Source: Streptomyces paludis
GTDB taxonomy: Bacteria; Actinomycetota; Actinomycetes; Streptomycetales; Streptomycetaceae
NCBI RefSeq assembly: GCF_003344965.1
Contig: NZ_CP031194.1
Span: 62,001 to 126,000 of the forward strand
Direction: 5' to 3'
Length of the DNA stretch: 64,000 nucleotides
Part shown: in pieces, positions 25,186-34,223 of the stretch
How the letters are laid out: each line of letters opens with the position of its first letter
Numbering within the stretch: position 1 is the stretch's first letter
The notes under the pieces: generated by a model
The model's database searches: none
What the model saw: only the letters and a program-made list of their open reading frames with translations
What the model was told of the DNA's origin: nothing
Made by a program: the position numbers and the translations under genes

Positions 25186-27066
25186 TCAACGGTAGGCGGG
25201 AACGGCCCAGTTGGTCTTGTAGCGCCGGTCCTCGACGGAGTACTGGCCGAACGACTCCGCACCCGCGGGCGAGATCAGCCGGATCCGCGCCGTCTCCCAG
25301 TTCCTGGTGTTCGGCCGGGTCTGGGTCTCCGGGCAGCCCTGGGAGCAGGTGGACATCACCCGGCCGGTGGCCGGGTCGTTGCTGATGCCCTTGATCAGGG
25401 TGCGCTGGGTGATCTGCGTCCGGTTGGCGTAGTCCGTGCACCAGTGCTTCTCCGCGCCGGCCACGTACTGCGGCAGCGGCCAGGCGCCGCCGGAGCCGGT
25501 GTAGCAGGTGGCGCGACCGCTCTTGGAGAACTGGACGATGCCGCCGTTGGCGCCGATCCAGAAACGGTCGGTGTCACCGTGCACCGGGGTGATGTCATGG
25601 CCGTACGCCCTGCCGGTGGCCGACTGCTTGGGCAGGCTCCAGGAGTCCCCCCACTTGAGCCTGCCGTTGAGGTAGTCGTACCGCACCAGGACGTCGGTGC
25701 CGATGGCCCACAGCGAGTTGGTGTCCGGGTCGTAGAGGACCTCGTGCGCGCCTTCGAGGGAGGTCGTCTGGAGCGGTGTGGCGCTCCAGTTGTTCGGGGT
25801 GCCCTGGGACTTGGAGTAGAGGGCGATACCGCCCGCGATGCCCCCGCCGAAGACATGGTCCGCGGTGGCGACGGCGACGGTGCCGTCCGGGAACATCTCG
25901 GCCCCGTGGATGCCTCCGAAGCCCGTGTTGACCGCCCAGCGGTAGCCGGCGAGCGCCGGATAGGGGATCACACCGACGAACTGGCTGGCCCGGTCGGCCG
26001 CGACCAGCACCGTCCCGCCGTAGGTGCCGCCCGGTCGCAGCTTGTGCGAGACACCGCCCTCCCAGGCCGCGCCCTTCAGTGTGGTGTCGAAGACCGAGTG
26101 GTACGCGTCGGGCAGCCACCGCTGGTACGGGCCCGAGCTGGGCCACACCTGCGGGCTGGCGGAGTCGAGGAACTCCAGCGCCGCGTGCGCCCCCGGATAG
26201 CCGCCCGGGTAGGACTCGCCGTACGCGTTGCCCGAGATGATCGGTGTGGAGCCCGAGTTGAACTCCACCTCCAGTGTCGGTGTGTTGTACGCGGCATGGC
26301 ACGCGTAGTCCGTCGACAGCGAGTTCATCGAGCAGAAGTCCTTGTACCCGCTGCTGACATCCTCCTGCGCCGAGAAGCGGATGCCGTAGTTCGGGAACGA
26401 GCTGTCATTGGCCCATGACCGCACCCAGTCGGTGACGTCGATACGGTGGATACCGTTGGACGCGGCCGGGTTGGTCTTGTTCGGCACGTCGGGGCAGTTG
26501 GGATGACCGAGACCGAACCAGGTCCCCTTGCCCGCGCCGACCGTCGGCTGATTGGCCCAGTTGACCGTGGACTGGTCCCACGGCTGGGTCACCGGGTACA
26601 CGCCCATCCACGCCTTCGCGTCGCAGTCCGAGACGAAGGAGTTGTAGACGCGGAGTGTGGCCTTGGTGATCGGGGCGCCGCGCAGCTTGGACACGTCGAA
26701 GCGCATGAAACTGCGGTACTTCGTCACTCCGTTGTCGGGCGTGCCGACGTGCAGGAGGTGTCCCTGCGAGTGATCGGCGTTGTTGGCGTTGGTGATGTAC
26801 GTGTCCTGGAGCCGCTTGATGATGTTGCGCGGCCCGGTCTGCGCCATGGGGGACACCGTGGGGGTGGCCGCCAGCGCGGCGGCGGTCGACACCGCCGACG
26901 ACACCGCCGACGACGTCGCCGCCGTACCGGACCCGGACTCGGCCTCCTGGGCCTGGGCCGTGACGGGCACGAGCAGGGACGCGAGAAGCGCCACACCGCC
27001 GCCCGCCGCTGCCAGGGATCCCCTCAGGGATCTCTTCATCGGATGCCGTGGGTTGTACCGGAACAA
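25186..27066 (-). CDS. Secreted DNRLRE-domain protein with beta-propeller-like C-terminus
   Basis: 626 aa exported protein. The signal peptide covers about residues 11-40 (GGGVALLASLLVPVTAQAQ). Residues about 80-270 match the DNRLRE domain (DTYITNANNADHSQG; WAWM-type beta-sandwich; IHRIDVTDWVRSW), typical of cell-surface and wall-degrading proteins. The rest (about 285-620) has repeated Gly-Trp/Asp beta-strand patterns like a propeller (GGIHGAEMFPDGTVAVA), similar to DUF6528-type proteins. No catalytic motif found. TTG 27066 has AGAGG upstream; ATG 27039 is the alternative start. Function unknown, probably glycan binding or structural. Confidence 0.75.
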   Translation of the reverse strand: MFRYNPRHPMKRSLRGSLAAAGGGVALLASLLVPVTAQAQEAESGSGTAATSSAVSSAVSTAAALAATPTVSPMAQTGPRNIIKRLQDTYITNANNADHSQGHLLHVGTPDNGVTKYRSFMRFDVSKLRGAPITKATLRVYNSFVSDCDAKAWMGVYPVTQPWDQSTVNWANQPTVGAGKGTWFGLGHPNCPDVPNKTNPAASNGIHRIDVTDWVRSWANDSSFPNYGIRFSAQEDVSSGYKDFCSMNSLSTDYACHAAYNTPTLEVEFNSGSTPIISGNAYGESYPGGYPGAHAALEFLDSASPQVWPSSGPYQRWLPDAYHSVFDTTLKGAAWEGGVSHKLRPGGTYGGTVLVAADRASQFVGVIPYPALAGYRWAVNTGFGGIHGAEMFPDGTVAVATADHVFGGGIAGGIALYSKSQGTPNNWSATPLQTTSLEGAHEVLYDPDTNSLWAIGTDVLVRYDYLNGRLKWGDSWSLPKQSATGRAYGHDITPVHGDTDRFWIGANGGIVQFSKSGRATCYTGSGGAWPLPQYVAGAEKHWCTDYANRTQITQRTLIKGISNDPATGRVMSTCSQGCPETQTRPNTRNWETARIRLISPAGAESFGQYSVEDRRYKTNWAVPAYR

Positions 27067-27233
27067 ACGATTCCACCTCTTCCGCTTTAAAACATGATCA
27101 AAAATGACAACGGGGTAGCTTTACACATCCTGTTGGGGCGGGAAAAGAGAAATTTTCTTCTTCTCGGCGACGCCCGATCGAGAAGGGGCCCGGGCCGAGC
27201 GCAACCGCGCCGTACGGCGGCCGCAACACGCGG

Positions 27234-27258
27234 GAAACAGTTTCAACAGAAAGTTGAA
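27234..27258. promoter_or_regulatory. Palindromes upstream of the nucleobase permease
   Basis: GAAACAGTTTC (27234-27244) overlaps an inverted repeat TTCAAC-AGAAA-GTTGAA (27242-27258), 53 bases before the permease start. Likely an operator or a leader hairpin; no known purine-riboswitch core was recognised. Confidence 0.4.
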
Positions 27259-27310
27259 TGGCCCCGCTGTACGGACCGCTCCTCCCCCTCCCCCCACCTG
27301 GAGGCATCCC

Positions 27311-28726
27311 GTGTCACAGGCCCCCGCACAGCCCGCCGCGCCCGACCGCCACCCCGTCGACCAGCTGCTGCCGCCCGCCCGGCTGGGGCTGCTCGGCATC
27401 CAGCATGTGCTGGTGATGTACACCGGCTGTGTCACCGTGCCCCTGGTCTTCGGCGCCGCGGTCGGCCTCGACACCGCCACCATCGGGCTGCTGATCAACG
27501 CCGATCTGCTGGTGGCCGGGCTGATCACACTGCTCCAGGCGCTCGGTGTCGGGCGCGTCCTCGGCGTCCGGCTGCCGGTGGTCGCCGGGGCCACGTTCGC
27601 GTCCGTGACCCCGATGATCCTCATAGCCGGCGAGTACGGGCTGCCCGCCGTGTACGGCTCCATGATCGCCGCCGGGGTCTTCGGGCTGCTGGTCGCGGTG
27701 CCGTTCGCCCGCGCCGTACGGTTCTTCCCGCCGCTGGTGAGCGGCACGGTGATCACCGTCATCGGGCTGTCGCTGATCGGGGTCGCCGCCGGTCTCATCG
27801 CCGGCCCCGACCCGGCCGCCAGGGACTACGCGACCCCGAGCCATCTCGCCCTGGCCGGCGGGATCGTCCTGCTGATCGTGCTGATAAGCCGCTTCACCCG
27901 GGGGCTCGTCGCCCAGCTCGGTGTGCTGCTCGGTCTGGTCGGCGGGACGCTGGTGGCGATACCGATGGGGCTCACCGACTTCTCCTCGGTGGGCCACGCC
28001 GACTGGTTCGGGGTGACCTCGCCGTTCCACTTCGGCGCCCCGGAGTTCCCCGCCGCCGCCGTGATCTCGATGTGCATCGTGATGCTGGTGATCTTCACCG
28101 AGTCCACCGCCGACATGCTCGCCGTCGGCGAGATGACCGGCCGGCCGCTCACCTCGGGCGATCTGGCCCGGGGGCTGGCCGCCGACGGGATGTCCGGCAT
28201 CCTCGGCGGTGTCATGAACAGCTTCCCGGACACCGTCTTCGCGCAGAACGTGGGACTGGTCGGGATCACCGGCATACGCAGCCGGTACGTCGCCGCCGTG
28301 GCCGGTGGGGTACTGGTGCTGCTCGGGCTGGTCCCGAAGCTCGGCGAGATCGTCGCGTCCCTGCCCGGGCCCGTGATCGGCGGCGCGGGTCTGGTCATGT
28401 TCGCCACCGTCACCGCCGTCGGTGTCAACACCCTGCGCAAGGTGCGCTTCGAAGGCACCGACAACCTGCTGATCGTCGCGGTCTCGATCGGTGTCGGCAT
28501 GCTCCCCGTCGCCGCCCCGACGATCTACCACGCCTTCCCCTCCTGGTTCCAGATCATCGCGGGCAGCGCGATCACGAGCGCGACCCTCACCGCCTTCCTG
28601 CTGAATCTCCTCTTCCATCACACCGGCCGGCGCGACGGCGACGACGGGCCCGGGACACCGGAGGAGACACCGGAGAGGAAGCCGTCGGCCGTAGCACCCG
28701 TCACCGCCGATACGGTTTCCCATTGA
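27311..28726 (+). CDS. NCS2-family nucleobase:cation symporter (xanthine/uracil permease type)
   Basis: 471 aa membrane protein with about 14 hydrophobic segments. The carboxylate of the substrate site is in TESTADMLAVGEMTG, and the NCS2 signature QNVGLVGITG is present. GTG 27311 is chosen because GGAGG lies 6 bases upstream. It imports a purine or pyrimidine base, or urate, by proton symport; the precise base is uncertain. The following TetR gene may regulate it. Confidence 0.88.
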   Translation: MSQAPAQPAAPDRHPVDQLLPPARLGLLGIQHVLVMYTGCVTVPLVFGAAVGLDTATIGLLINADLLVAGLITLLQALGVGRVLGVRLPVVAGATFASVTPMILIAGEYGLPAVYGSMIAAGVFGLLVAVPFARAVRFFPPLVSGTVITVIGLSLIGVAAGLIAGPDPAARDYATPSHLALAGGIVLLIVLISRFTRGLVAQLGVLLGLVGGTLVAIPMGLTDFSSVGHADWFGVTSPFHFGAPEFPAAAVISMCIVMLVIFTESTADMLAVGEMTGRPLTSGDLARGLAADGMSGILGGVMNSFPDTVFAQNVGLVGITGIRSRYVAAVAGGVLVLLGLVPKLGEIVASLPGPVIGGAGLVMFATVTAVGVNTLRKVRFEGTDNLLIVAVSIGVGMLPVAAPTIYHAFPSWFQIIAGSAITSATLTAFLLNLLFHHTGRRDGDDGPGTPEETPERKPSAVAPVTADTVSH

Positions 28727-28797
28727 GCGTTACTGAGTTACGGTTCTGGGTGAGGAACCAGTACGCCCGCACCAGGGCCGGAGCAGGGAGGCCGACG

Positions 28798-29463
28798 ATG
28801 GCAGCCGCGATCCGGAGCGCGACATCGGACGCTCCCGCACCTGACGCTCCGGCCGTTCCGGCCCCGCCGGCGGCCCCGGCCCCACCGCGGACACGGCGCA
28901 GCCGGCTCACCCCGGAGCGCGAGGCCGAGCTGTACGAGGCGGTGCTCGACCTGCTGCGGGAGGTCGGCTACGCGGCCCTCACCATGGACGCCGTGGCCGC
29001 CCGTACCCACTCCAGCAAGGCCACCCTCTACCGGCAGTGGGGCACCAAACCGGACCTGGTCGTCAAGGCGCTGCGGCACGGCACACCCGTCACGGTCGTC
29101 GACATCGACACCGGCTCGCTGCGCGGCGACTTCCACGCCATGGTGGGACGGCTGGGCGACGGACGGATGGAGCGGGACGCCGCGCTGATGCGGGGGCTGC
29201 TCCAGGCCGCGTACGAGGCGCCCGATCTCTCCCGGGCGCTGCGGGACCTGTTCATCGACCCGGAGCTGAGCGGGCTGAGCACCCTGCTGGCGCGGGCCGT
29301 CGAGCGGGGTGAATTCGCCGCGGACAAGCCCGCGTTGGCGTATGTGCCGCACCTGCTGATCGGCGCGGTCATCGCGCATCCGCTGATCGAGCGGCGGACG
29401 GCCGACCGCGACTTCCTCCGCGACTACATCGACGCGGTCATCCTGCCGGCCCTCCGCGGCTGA
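28798..29463 (+). CDS. TetR family transcriptional regulator
   Basis: 221 aa. An Ala/Pro-rich N-terminal extension of about 30 residues precedes the TetR helix-turn-helix (LTMDAVAARTHSSKATLYRQWGTKPDLV). The C-terminal helical ligand domain belongs to the TetR_C_11-like type. GGGAGG lies 6 bases before ATG 28798. A small inverted repeat (GGTTC/GAACC, about 28742-28759) just upstream could be its operator or the permease terminator. The neighbouring NCS2 permease is the nearest candidate target. Confidence 0.88.
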   Translation: MAAAIRSATSDAPAPDAPAVPAPPAAPAPPRTRRSRLTPEREAELYEAVLDLLREVGYAALTMDAVAARTHSSKATLYRQWGTKPDLVVKALRHGTPVTVVDIDTGSLRGDFHAMVGRLGDGRMERDAALMRGLLQAAYEAPDLSRALRDLFIDPELSGLSTLLARAVERGEFAADKPALAYVPHLLIGAVIAHPLIERRTADRDFLRDYIDAVILPALRG

Positions 29464-29483
29464 CCGCGCCGTCCCCTCCGTAC

Positions 29484-29524
29484 ACACCACCACCGGTGCC
29501 GGCACCGGCACCGGCCCGTGGTGT
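29484..29524. terminator. Hairpin between convergent TetR and protease genes
   Basis: ACACCAC and GTGGTGT arms enclose a GC-rich stretch with repeated CACCGG. It overlaps the last base of the protease stop region and may terminate both genes. Confidence 0.5.
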
Positions 29525-30636
29525 CAGGCGAACTTCTCACTCATCGCCGTGTAGATCTCCTTCGCCACCGAGCCGAGCCGCGGACCGGCGAGCCAGGTCT
29601 TGGCGCTCGGGCCGATGGACGTGTTGCTGACCAGTACGGGCAGGCCGTTCGCGTCCTGGACGAACCAGCCGCCGCCCGAGGCGCCGCCGGTCATGGTGCA
29701 GCCGATCCGGTAGAGCGAGGGCTCGTCCGCCCTGATGGAGAGCCGGCCCGGGTTGCCCTGGCAGGTGAACATGCGCTCACCGTCGAAGGGCGTCTCCGCC
29801 GGATAGCCCCAAATACCCATCGAGGAAATGCCGTTGGCCGCGGGCGCGTCGAACCTGACCCCCGCGGCGCCACCGACGGCCTCCTCCAGCGAGAGATTCG
29901 CGTCGGTCCCGGACGGCGGCTTGACGTGCAGTACGGCGAAGTCGAACGGCGCGCCCTTGCCGCCCCTCGGGCCGCCCCGCTCGATCCACTGCGGCGACGT
30001 CTGCGCCCAGTCGGCCCACCAGATGCCGAAGGGCGCGACATTGTCGTTGTTCCCGGCCTGGCCGCGGAAGGCCGTGTTCGCCAGGGCCTGGTCGTTGTAG
30101 GAGGGCACGAAGACGATGTTGCGCAGCCAGCCGCCGCTCGCGCCGGAGTGCACGCAGTGGCCCGCCGTCCAGACGAGGTTCGAGGCACCGGGGTTGGCCG
30201 GGTCCGCCACCACGGTCGCCGAGCACACCGAGGGCCCGTCGGGGGTGTCGAAGAAGAGCTTGCCGACCGTCGGCGCGGTGTCGCTGTACGGCGCGGCCAC
30301 CGGTTCCGCGAAGACCGGGGACGGCTCGGGGTCGGACACGCCCTCCTCCCCGATGTCATCGGTCACCGGCTGGTCCTGGCTGACGCCCCGGCGCATCCGG
30401 TCGGGCTTCCAGAGCCCGTCGATCACCGGGTTGATGAAGTCGGCGGCCTCCCGGACCCACTGCGAGGGATCCCAGTCCCGCCAGCCGCCCTCCTGCCAGC
30501 TCCGCGCCGCGCCCGGACCGGCGGCACCGGCCTCGGTGACATCGCCGGGCCCCGCGCAGGCGGAGACGCACAGCGACAGCAGGGCGAGCACGCAGGCCAG
30601 CGCCCTCACCGGACGGGGGCGTTGCCTGGAGCGCAT
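29524..30636 (-). CDS. Trypsin-like serine protease, lipoprotein
   Basis: 370 aa. ATG 30636 follows GGAGG by 9 bases; a longer frame upstream lacks a ribosome site. The signal peptide ends in the lipobox LCVSAC, so the enzyme is probably membrane-tethered. Catalytic triad blocks: WTAGHCVHS (His), DFAVLHV (Asp) and GGASGGGW (Ser). An about 110-residue pro-region separates the lipobox from the protease domain. Possible role in surface proteolysis; no linked substrate gene. Confidence 0.88.
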   Translation of the reverse strand: MRSRQRPRPVRALACVLALLSLCVSACAGPGDVTEAGAAGPGAARSWQEGGWRDWDPSQWVREAADFINPVIDGLWKPDRMRRGVSQDQPVTDDIGEEGVSDPEPSPVFAEPVAAPYSDTAPTVGKLFFDTPDGPSVCSATVVADPANPGASNLVWTAGHCVHSGASGGWLRNIVFVPSYNDQALANTAFRGQAGNNDNVAPFGIWWADWAQTSPQWIERGGPRGGKGAPFDFAVLHVKPPSGTDANLSLEEAVGGAAGVRFDAPAANGISSMGIWGYPAETPFDGERMFTCQGNPGRLSIRADEPSLYRIGCTMTGGASGGGWFVQDANGLPVLVSNTSIGPSAKTWLAGPRLGSVAKEIYTAMSEKFA

Positions 30637-30733
30637 GGATCGGTTCCTCCGGTCGGTCTTCGGGCCGCGAACTTCAGGAGCTAGTACGGGGATCGGCCCG
30701 TTTCGTTTCAATGTGCCGGCGCGTTTCCCCGCG

Positions 30734-32536
30734 TCAGCCCACGGCGGTGACCAGTCCCCGCAGCAGCAGTCCGCAGCCGAGGAAGAGGACCACGGCCGCC
30801 GTGCTGAGCGGGGCCAGCCGCTGGGCCAGCGTCACGAGCCGGCCGCGCGGCCTGGCGGCGAGCCTGCGGGTCGTGGTGTCGCGCAGCCGTACCACGGCGA
30901 AGCCGGCGCCCGCGAGGGTCAGCGCCAGTCCGACCCCGTACGCCACGACCAGCAGGAAGCCGAACCACGCCTGGCCGAGGGCCGCCGCGCCGACCAGGAC
31001 GACGACGGCGGAGGGGCTGGGGACGAGACCGCCGGCGAAGCCGAGCAGGATGATGCCGCGCAGACCGGGCGCGGGCGGGATGTGGGAGTGACCGTGCCCG
31101 TGGTCGTGCCCGTGGCCGTGACCCTGGTCGTGTCCGTGACCGTGACCGTCGTCATGGGCCTTGGTGTGACCGTGGGTGTGGTGGGTGTGTTCCCGCGCGG
31201 ACTCGTGCCGGGGGCCGGCCTCCGTCAGGGTGGCCACGGAGCCCTCGGCGTGCTCGTGCTCGTGCGCATGCCCGTGTGCGTGCTCGCCTCCATGCTCCTT
31301 GCCGTGCTCGTGGGCGGTCGCGAGCACCGGCACGCGCTCCTTGTCCCGCTGCTCCTCGTGGGCGGCATCGTGACCGTCAGCGTGGTCGTGCCCGTGGCTG
31401 TGACCATGGCCGTGATCGTGCCCGTGCCCGTGGTCGTGGCCATGCCCGTGGCTGTGCCCGTGCGGGAGGTGGCGCCGCCGCCAGGCCCGCCGCAGCAGCA
31501 GCGCACCCGCGATCATGACCAGCGCGCCGCTCGCGATGCCCAGCCAGGACACCACCGTGGGCGCCGCCGCCGAACCCGCCGTGATCAGGGCGCCGAGGGC
31601 GAAGACACCCATCGTGTGCGTCATCGTCACCGAGGCGCCGAGGGCCAGTACGTCCCGCAGGGAGTTGCGGCCTCCTGCCGTGGCGGCGGCGGCCATCATG
31701 GTCTTGCCGTGTCCGGGGGCCAGCGCGTGCATCGCGCCGAGCAGGACGGACGCGCCGAGCGCGAGGGCCGCGAAGCCGAAGGTCAGTTCGTGCCGGGCCA
31801 CCAGCCCGGTCAGGGCCTGCGCCCAGCGGTCCGCGCCCCGCGGCAGTACGCCCGCCACCGGCGAGCCGCTCCGGTCGTTCTCCCCCGTGGTCAGCGCCGG
31901 ACCACCGGTCCGGGCCTCGAAGGCGGCCGACCGGACGGCGGGCGGAGAGGAGAGCAGATCGTCGGGGTAGGCGGTCAGCCGCCGCGAGGTGGTCTCCTCG
32001 GGCACGTCCGACCCGTCGACCGTCATCAGGTCACCGCGGGCGGTGATCTCCCGCCACCCCTCGGCCGCCCCGACACTCGCCGGGCGGTACGAGAGCCGCA
32101 GCCGCTCCGCCTCCGGCAGCACCGCCGTCAGCTCGCAGGTCACCCGGAGCGTGTCCAACCCGGCCTGGCCCGGCCGGACTTCGGCCTTCGCCTCGCCGGT
32201 GGCGACGGCGATGGCGGCGCCTCCGTCCACGGTGAGCCGGGCGTCCTTCGCCGCCGTGGCACAGCGCGCGCCGGCCCAGGCCGACAGTTCGGCCGCCGAG
32301 AGCTTGTCGTCCCCGTCGGTGTCGATGCGCTTGCGCTCCTGGGCCGCCGGGATCTCGGCCAGGTCCTCCACATGGTCGACGCGCAGCTCGCCGGGCGCGA
32401 CCACGAGACCGTCGTACTGGTTGACACTGAAGTTCCCGAGCGGGTGTGCCTGCGCCGCCTGGGCGGGCAGCAGCGCCAGCGCGGTCCCCGCCACCAGCAC
32501 GGCGAACGCGGAGGCGGCGGTACGGCGGCGGGTCAC
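30734..32536 (-). CDS. NicO/HoxN-type nickel-cobalt transporter with His-rich loop
   Basis: 600 aa. A signal peptide precedes an approximately 230-residue extracellular domain that includes an EF-hand-like acidic stretch (DTDGDDKLSAAEL). About eight membrane segments follow, with the NicO signature HALAPGHGKTMM and a matching second block GFAGGLVPSPSAVVVL. Between the two halves lies a loop of over 100 residues dominated by HGH/HDH repeats, a typical Ni/Co/Zn-binding region. GTG 32536 overlaps the previous stop (GTGA) and has GGGAGG upstream. Metal specificity and transport direction are not settled. Confidence 0.85.
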   Translation of the reverse strand: MTRRRTAASAFAVLVAGTALALLPAQAAQAHPLGNFSVNQYDGLVVAPGELRVDHVEDLAEIPAAQERKRIDTDGDDKLSAAELSAWAGARCATAAKDARLTVDGGAAIAVATGEAKAEVRPGQAGLDTLRVTCELTAVLPEAERLRLSYRPASVGAAEGWREITARGDLMTVDGSDVPEETTSRRLTAYPDDLLSSPPAVRSAAFEARTGGPALTTGENDRSGSPVAGVLPRGADRWAQALTGLVARHELTFGFAALALGASVLLGAMHALAPGHGKTMMAAAATAGGRNSLRDVLALGASVTMTHTMGVFALGALITAGSAAAPTVVSWLGIASGALVMIAGALLLRRAWRRRHLPHGHSHGHGHDHGHGHDHGHGHSHGHDHADGHDAAHEEQRDKERVPVLATAHEHGKEHGGEHAHGHAHEHEHAEGSVATLTEAGPRHESAREHTHHTHGHTKAHDDGHGHGHDQGHGHGHDHGHGHSHIPPAPGLRGIILLGFAGGLVPSPSAVVVLVGAAALGQAWFGFLLVVAYGVGLALTLAGAGFAVVRLRDTTTRRLAARPRGRLVTLAQRLAPLSTAAVVLFLGCGLLLRGLVTAVG

Positions 32537-34023
32537 GATCCCTCCCGGGGCTCGTCGGTGTCTTCGGCGGCGTTGGTGTTCTTGCCGGCCTTGCCTGCCT
32601 TGGTGTCGCCGGACAGTTCGGCCAGCGCGGCCCGGGCGTCGCGCGCGCCGGTGGGCGAGAAGCCCGGGTTCAGGGCGAGCGCGGCGCGCAGATCGCGGCG
32701 CGCGGCCCGTTCGTCGCCGAGGGCGTGCTCGATCATGCCCCGGTGGAAGAGGAACGACGCGTTGCGGTAGCCGGGCGACGCGGCCGTCGCCTTCTTCGCG
32801 TAGGTCAGCGCCTCGCGGTGCTTGCCGCTCGCGTACAGCGCCCAGCCGAGCGCGTCCGCCGTGTGCACGCTCTCGCGCCGGGACCACTCGGCGCGCGCCG
32901 CCTTCAGCGCCTCGGCCGCGTCGCCGTGGTCGGCCTCGATGAGGGCGGACTCCAGGTCGGTGGCGACGCCGTTGGCACGGGCCAGCCTGGTCCAGGTGGC
33001 GACGAGATCGTAGTTCTCCGCCGCCTTCTCCTTCTCCCCGTTGACCTCGCGCAGTTCACCGAGCGCGGCGAGCTGGCCCGGCAGCGGGAAGCGCCGTACG
33101 ACCTCGTCCAGATCGCGCAGCGCGCGCTGGTCGCCGCCCTGCGCGGCGTAGGTACGGCCGCGGCCCTCCAGCGCCGGCAGATAGTCCGGGTCGGCGCGCA
33201 GCGCGGTCTTGTAGTGGCCGAGCGCCCTGGCGTACTGCCCCTGGCTCCAGGCCAGTTGGCCGAGCGCGGTGGCGACGTACGCCACATCGGCGGTGCTGTA
33301 CGCGGAGTCCGCGGCGCGCAGCAGCACCCGGCGCGCGCCCGCGACATCGCCGCGCAGCTCCGCCACGTACGCGTACCGGGTGAAGACGGGGATGCCGGGG
33401 CGGCGCTGGTCGGCGAGGCGCACCGCGCGCTCCGCCTCCTCGTAGCGGCCGAGTTCGACGAGCGCGTCGACGCGGGTGGAGAGCGCGCGTTCGCTGTACG
33501 GGTTGACGCGCAGCGCCCGGTCCGAGGCGCGCAGCGCGGTCGGGAAGTCGTGGCGGGCGGCGGCCAGCGCGGCCCGGCCGGCGAGCGCGATGTCGTTCTC
33601 GGCGGCGGGGCGCAGCGCGAGCGAGCGGGTGAACGCCTTCTCTGCCTGCGGATAGCGGGTCGGGTCGCCGCTGGTGCGGGCCTGCTCGACGTAGGCGGCG
33701 CCCAGGGTCGCCCACCCGGTGGCGTCCTTGGGCCGTGTCTTGAGGTGTTTCTGGAGGCTTTCGATGCCTTGCGCGAGGTTCCCGGTGCCGAGCTGGTCGA
33801 CGGGGGCGCCGCCCGTCACCAGGGGCGTGGAGGACGCCGTCGTGGAGCTGTCCGCTCCGCCGCCCGCGCCGATGACCACCGAGGTGGCGGTGAGCCCGAG
33901 GGCCAGTGCCACGACCGCCGCGACGCGCCGGCGGGGACGCGGCTGGGGCCGCGGCTCCCGCTCTGGCTCCGCCGCCGGCTCGCCCTCACTCCGGCGGGCG
34001 AGCCGCGGCTTCCGTACGAGCAT
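32533..34023 (-). CDS. Tetratricopeptide-repeat protein, membrane-anchored
   Basis: 496 aa. A short basic cytoplasmic tail with one transmembrane or signal helix (VAAVVALALGLTATSVVIGAG, about residues 35-55) is followed by at least ten TPR-like helix pairs (for example ATGWATLGAAYVEQA, ALGQLAWSQGQYARALGHY). TPR proteins scaffold protein complexes; here it sits between DUF4331 and NicO genes, probably assembling them at the membrane. It overlaps the NicO gene by 4 bases. No enzymatic motif. Confidence 0.82.
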   Translation of the reverse strand: MLVRKPRLARRSEGEPAAEPEREPRPQPRPRRRVAAVVALALGLTATSVVIGAGGGADSSTTASSTPLVTGGAPVDQLGTGNLAQGIESLQKHLKTRPKDATGWATLGAAYVEQARTSGDPTRYPQAEKAFTRSLALRPAAENDIALAGRAALAAARHDFPTALRASDRALRVNPYSERALSTRVDALVELGRYEEAERAVRLADQRRPGIPVFTRYAYVAELRGDVAGARRVLLRAADSAYSTADVAYVATALGQLAWSQGQYARALGHYKTALRADPDYLPALEGRGRTYAAQGGDQRALRDLDEVVRRFPLPGQLAALGELREVNGEKEKAAENYDLVATWTRLARANGVATDLESALIEADHGDAAEALKAARAEWSRRESVHTADALGWALYASGKHREALTYAKKATAASPGYRNASFLFHRGMIEHALGDERAARRDLRAALALNPGFSPTGARDARAALAELSGDTKAGKAGKNTNAAEDTDEPREGS

Positions 34024-34036
34024 CAGTCTCGCCTTC

Positions 34037-34106
34037 CTCGGTGTGTACTCGGTGTGCTCTCGGCACGTTCCGGTGTGCTTCCGGTACGTGCCGGTGTGTT
34101 CCGGAT
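34037..34106. repeat. Degenerate CGGTGTGT / TTCCGGTGTG repeat
   Basis: Six or so imperfect copies of an 8-20 base unit built on CGGTGTG, immediately upstream of the TPR gene. It reads as Thr/His-rich in the extended TPR frame but lies before the chosen start codon. Confidence 0.5.
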
Positions 34107-34121
34107 GGTTGTCAGGGGGGC

Positions 34122-34165
34122 GGCCCGGCAGCGTCGTGAGGGGGGACGGACAACGCTGCCGGGCC
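34122..34165 (-). terminator. Hairpin after the DUF4331 gene
   Basis: Perfect 13-bp inverted repeat (GGCCCGGCAGCGT and its complement) around an 18-base loop, about 60-100 bases past the DUF4331 stop. It may partly terminate or attenuate transcription into the TPR-NicO genes. Confidence 0.65.
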
Positions 34166-34223
34166 GGCGGAGTGCGGGGGTACCGCCGTACCACCGTCTC
34201 GCCGTATCGCCTGACGGACGGGG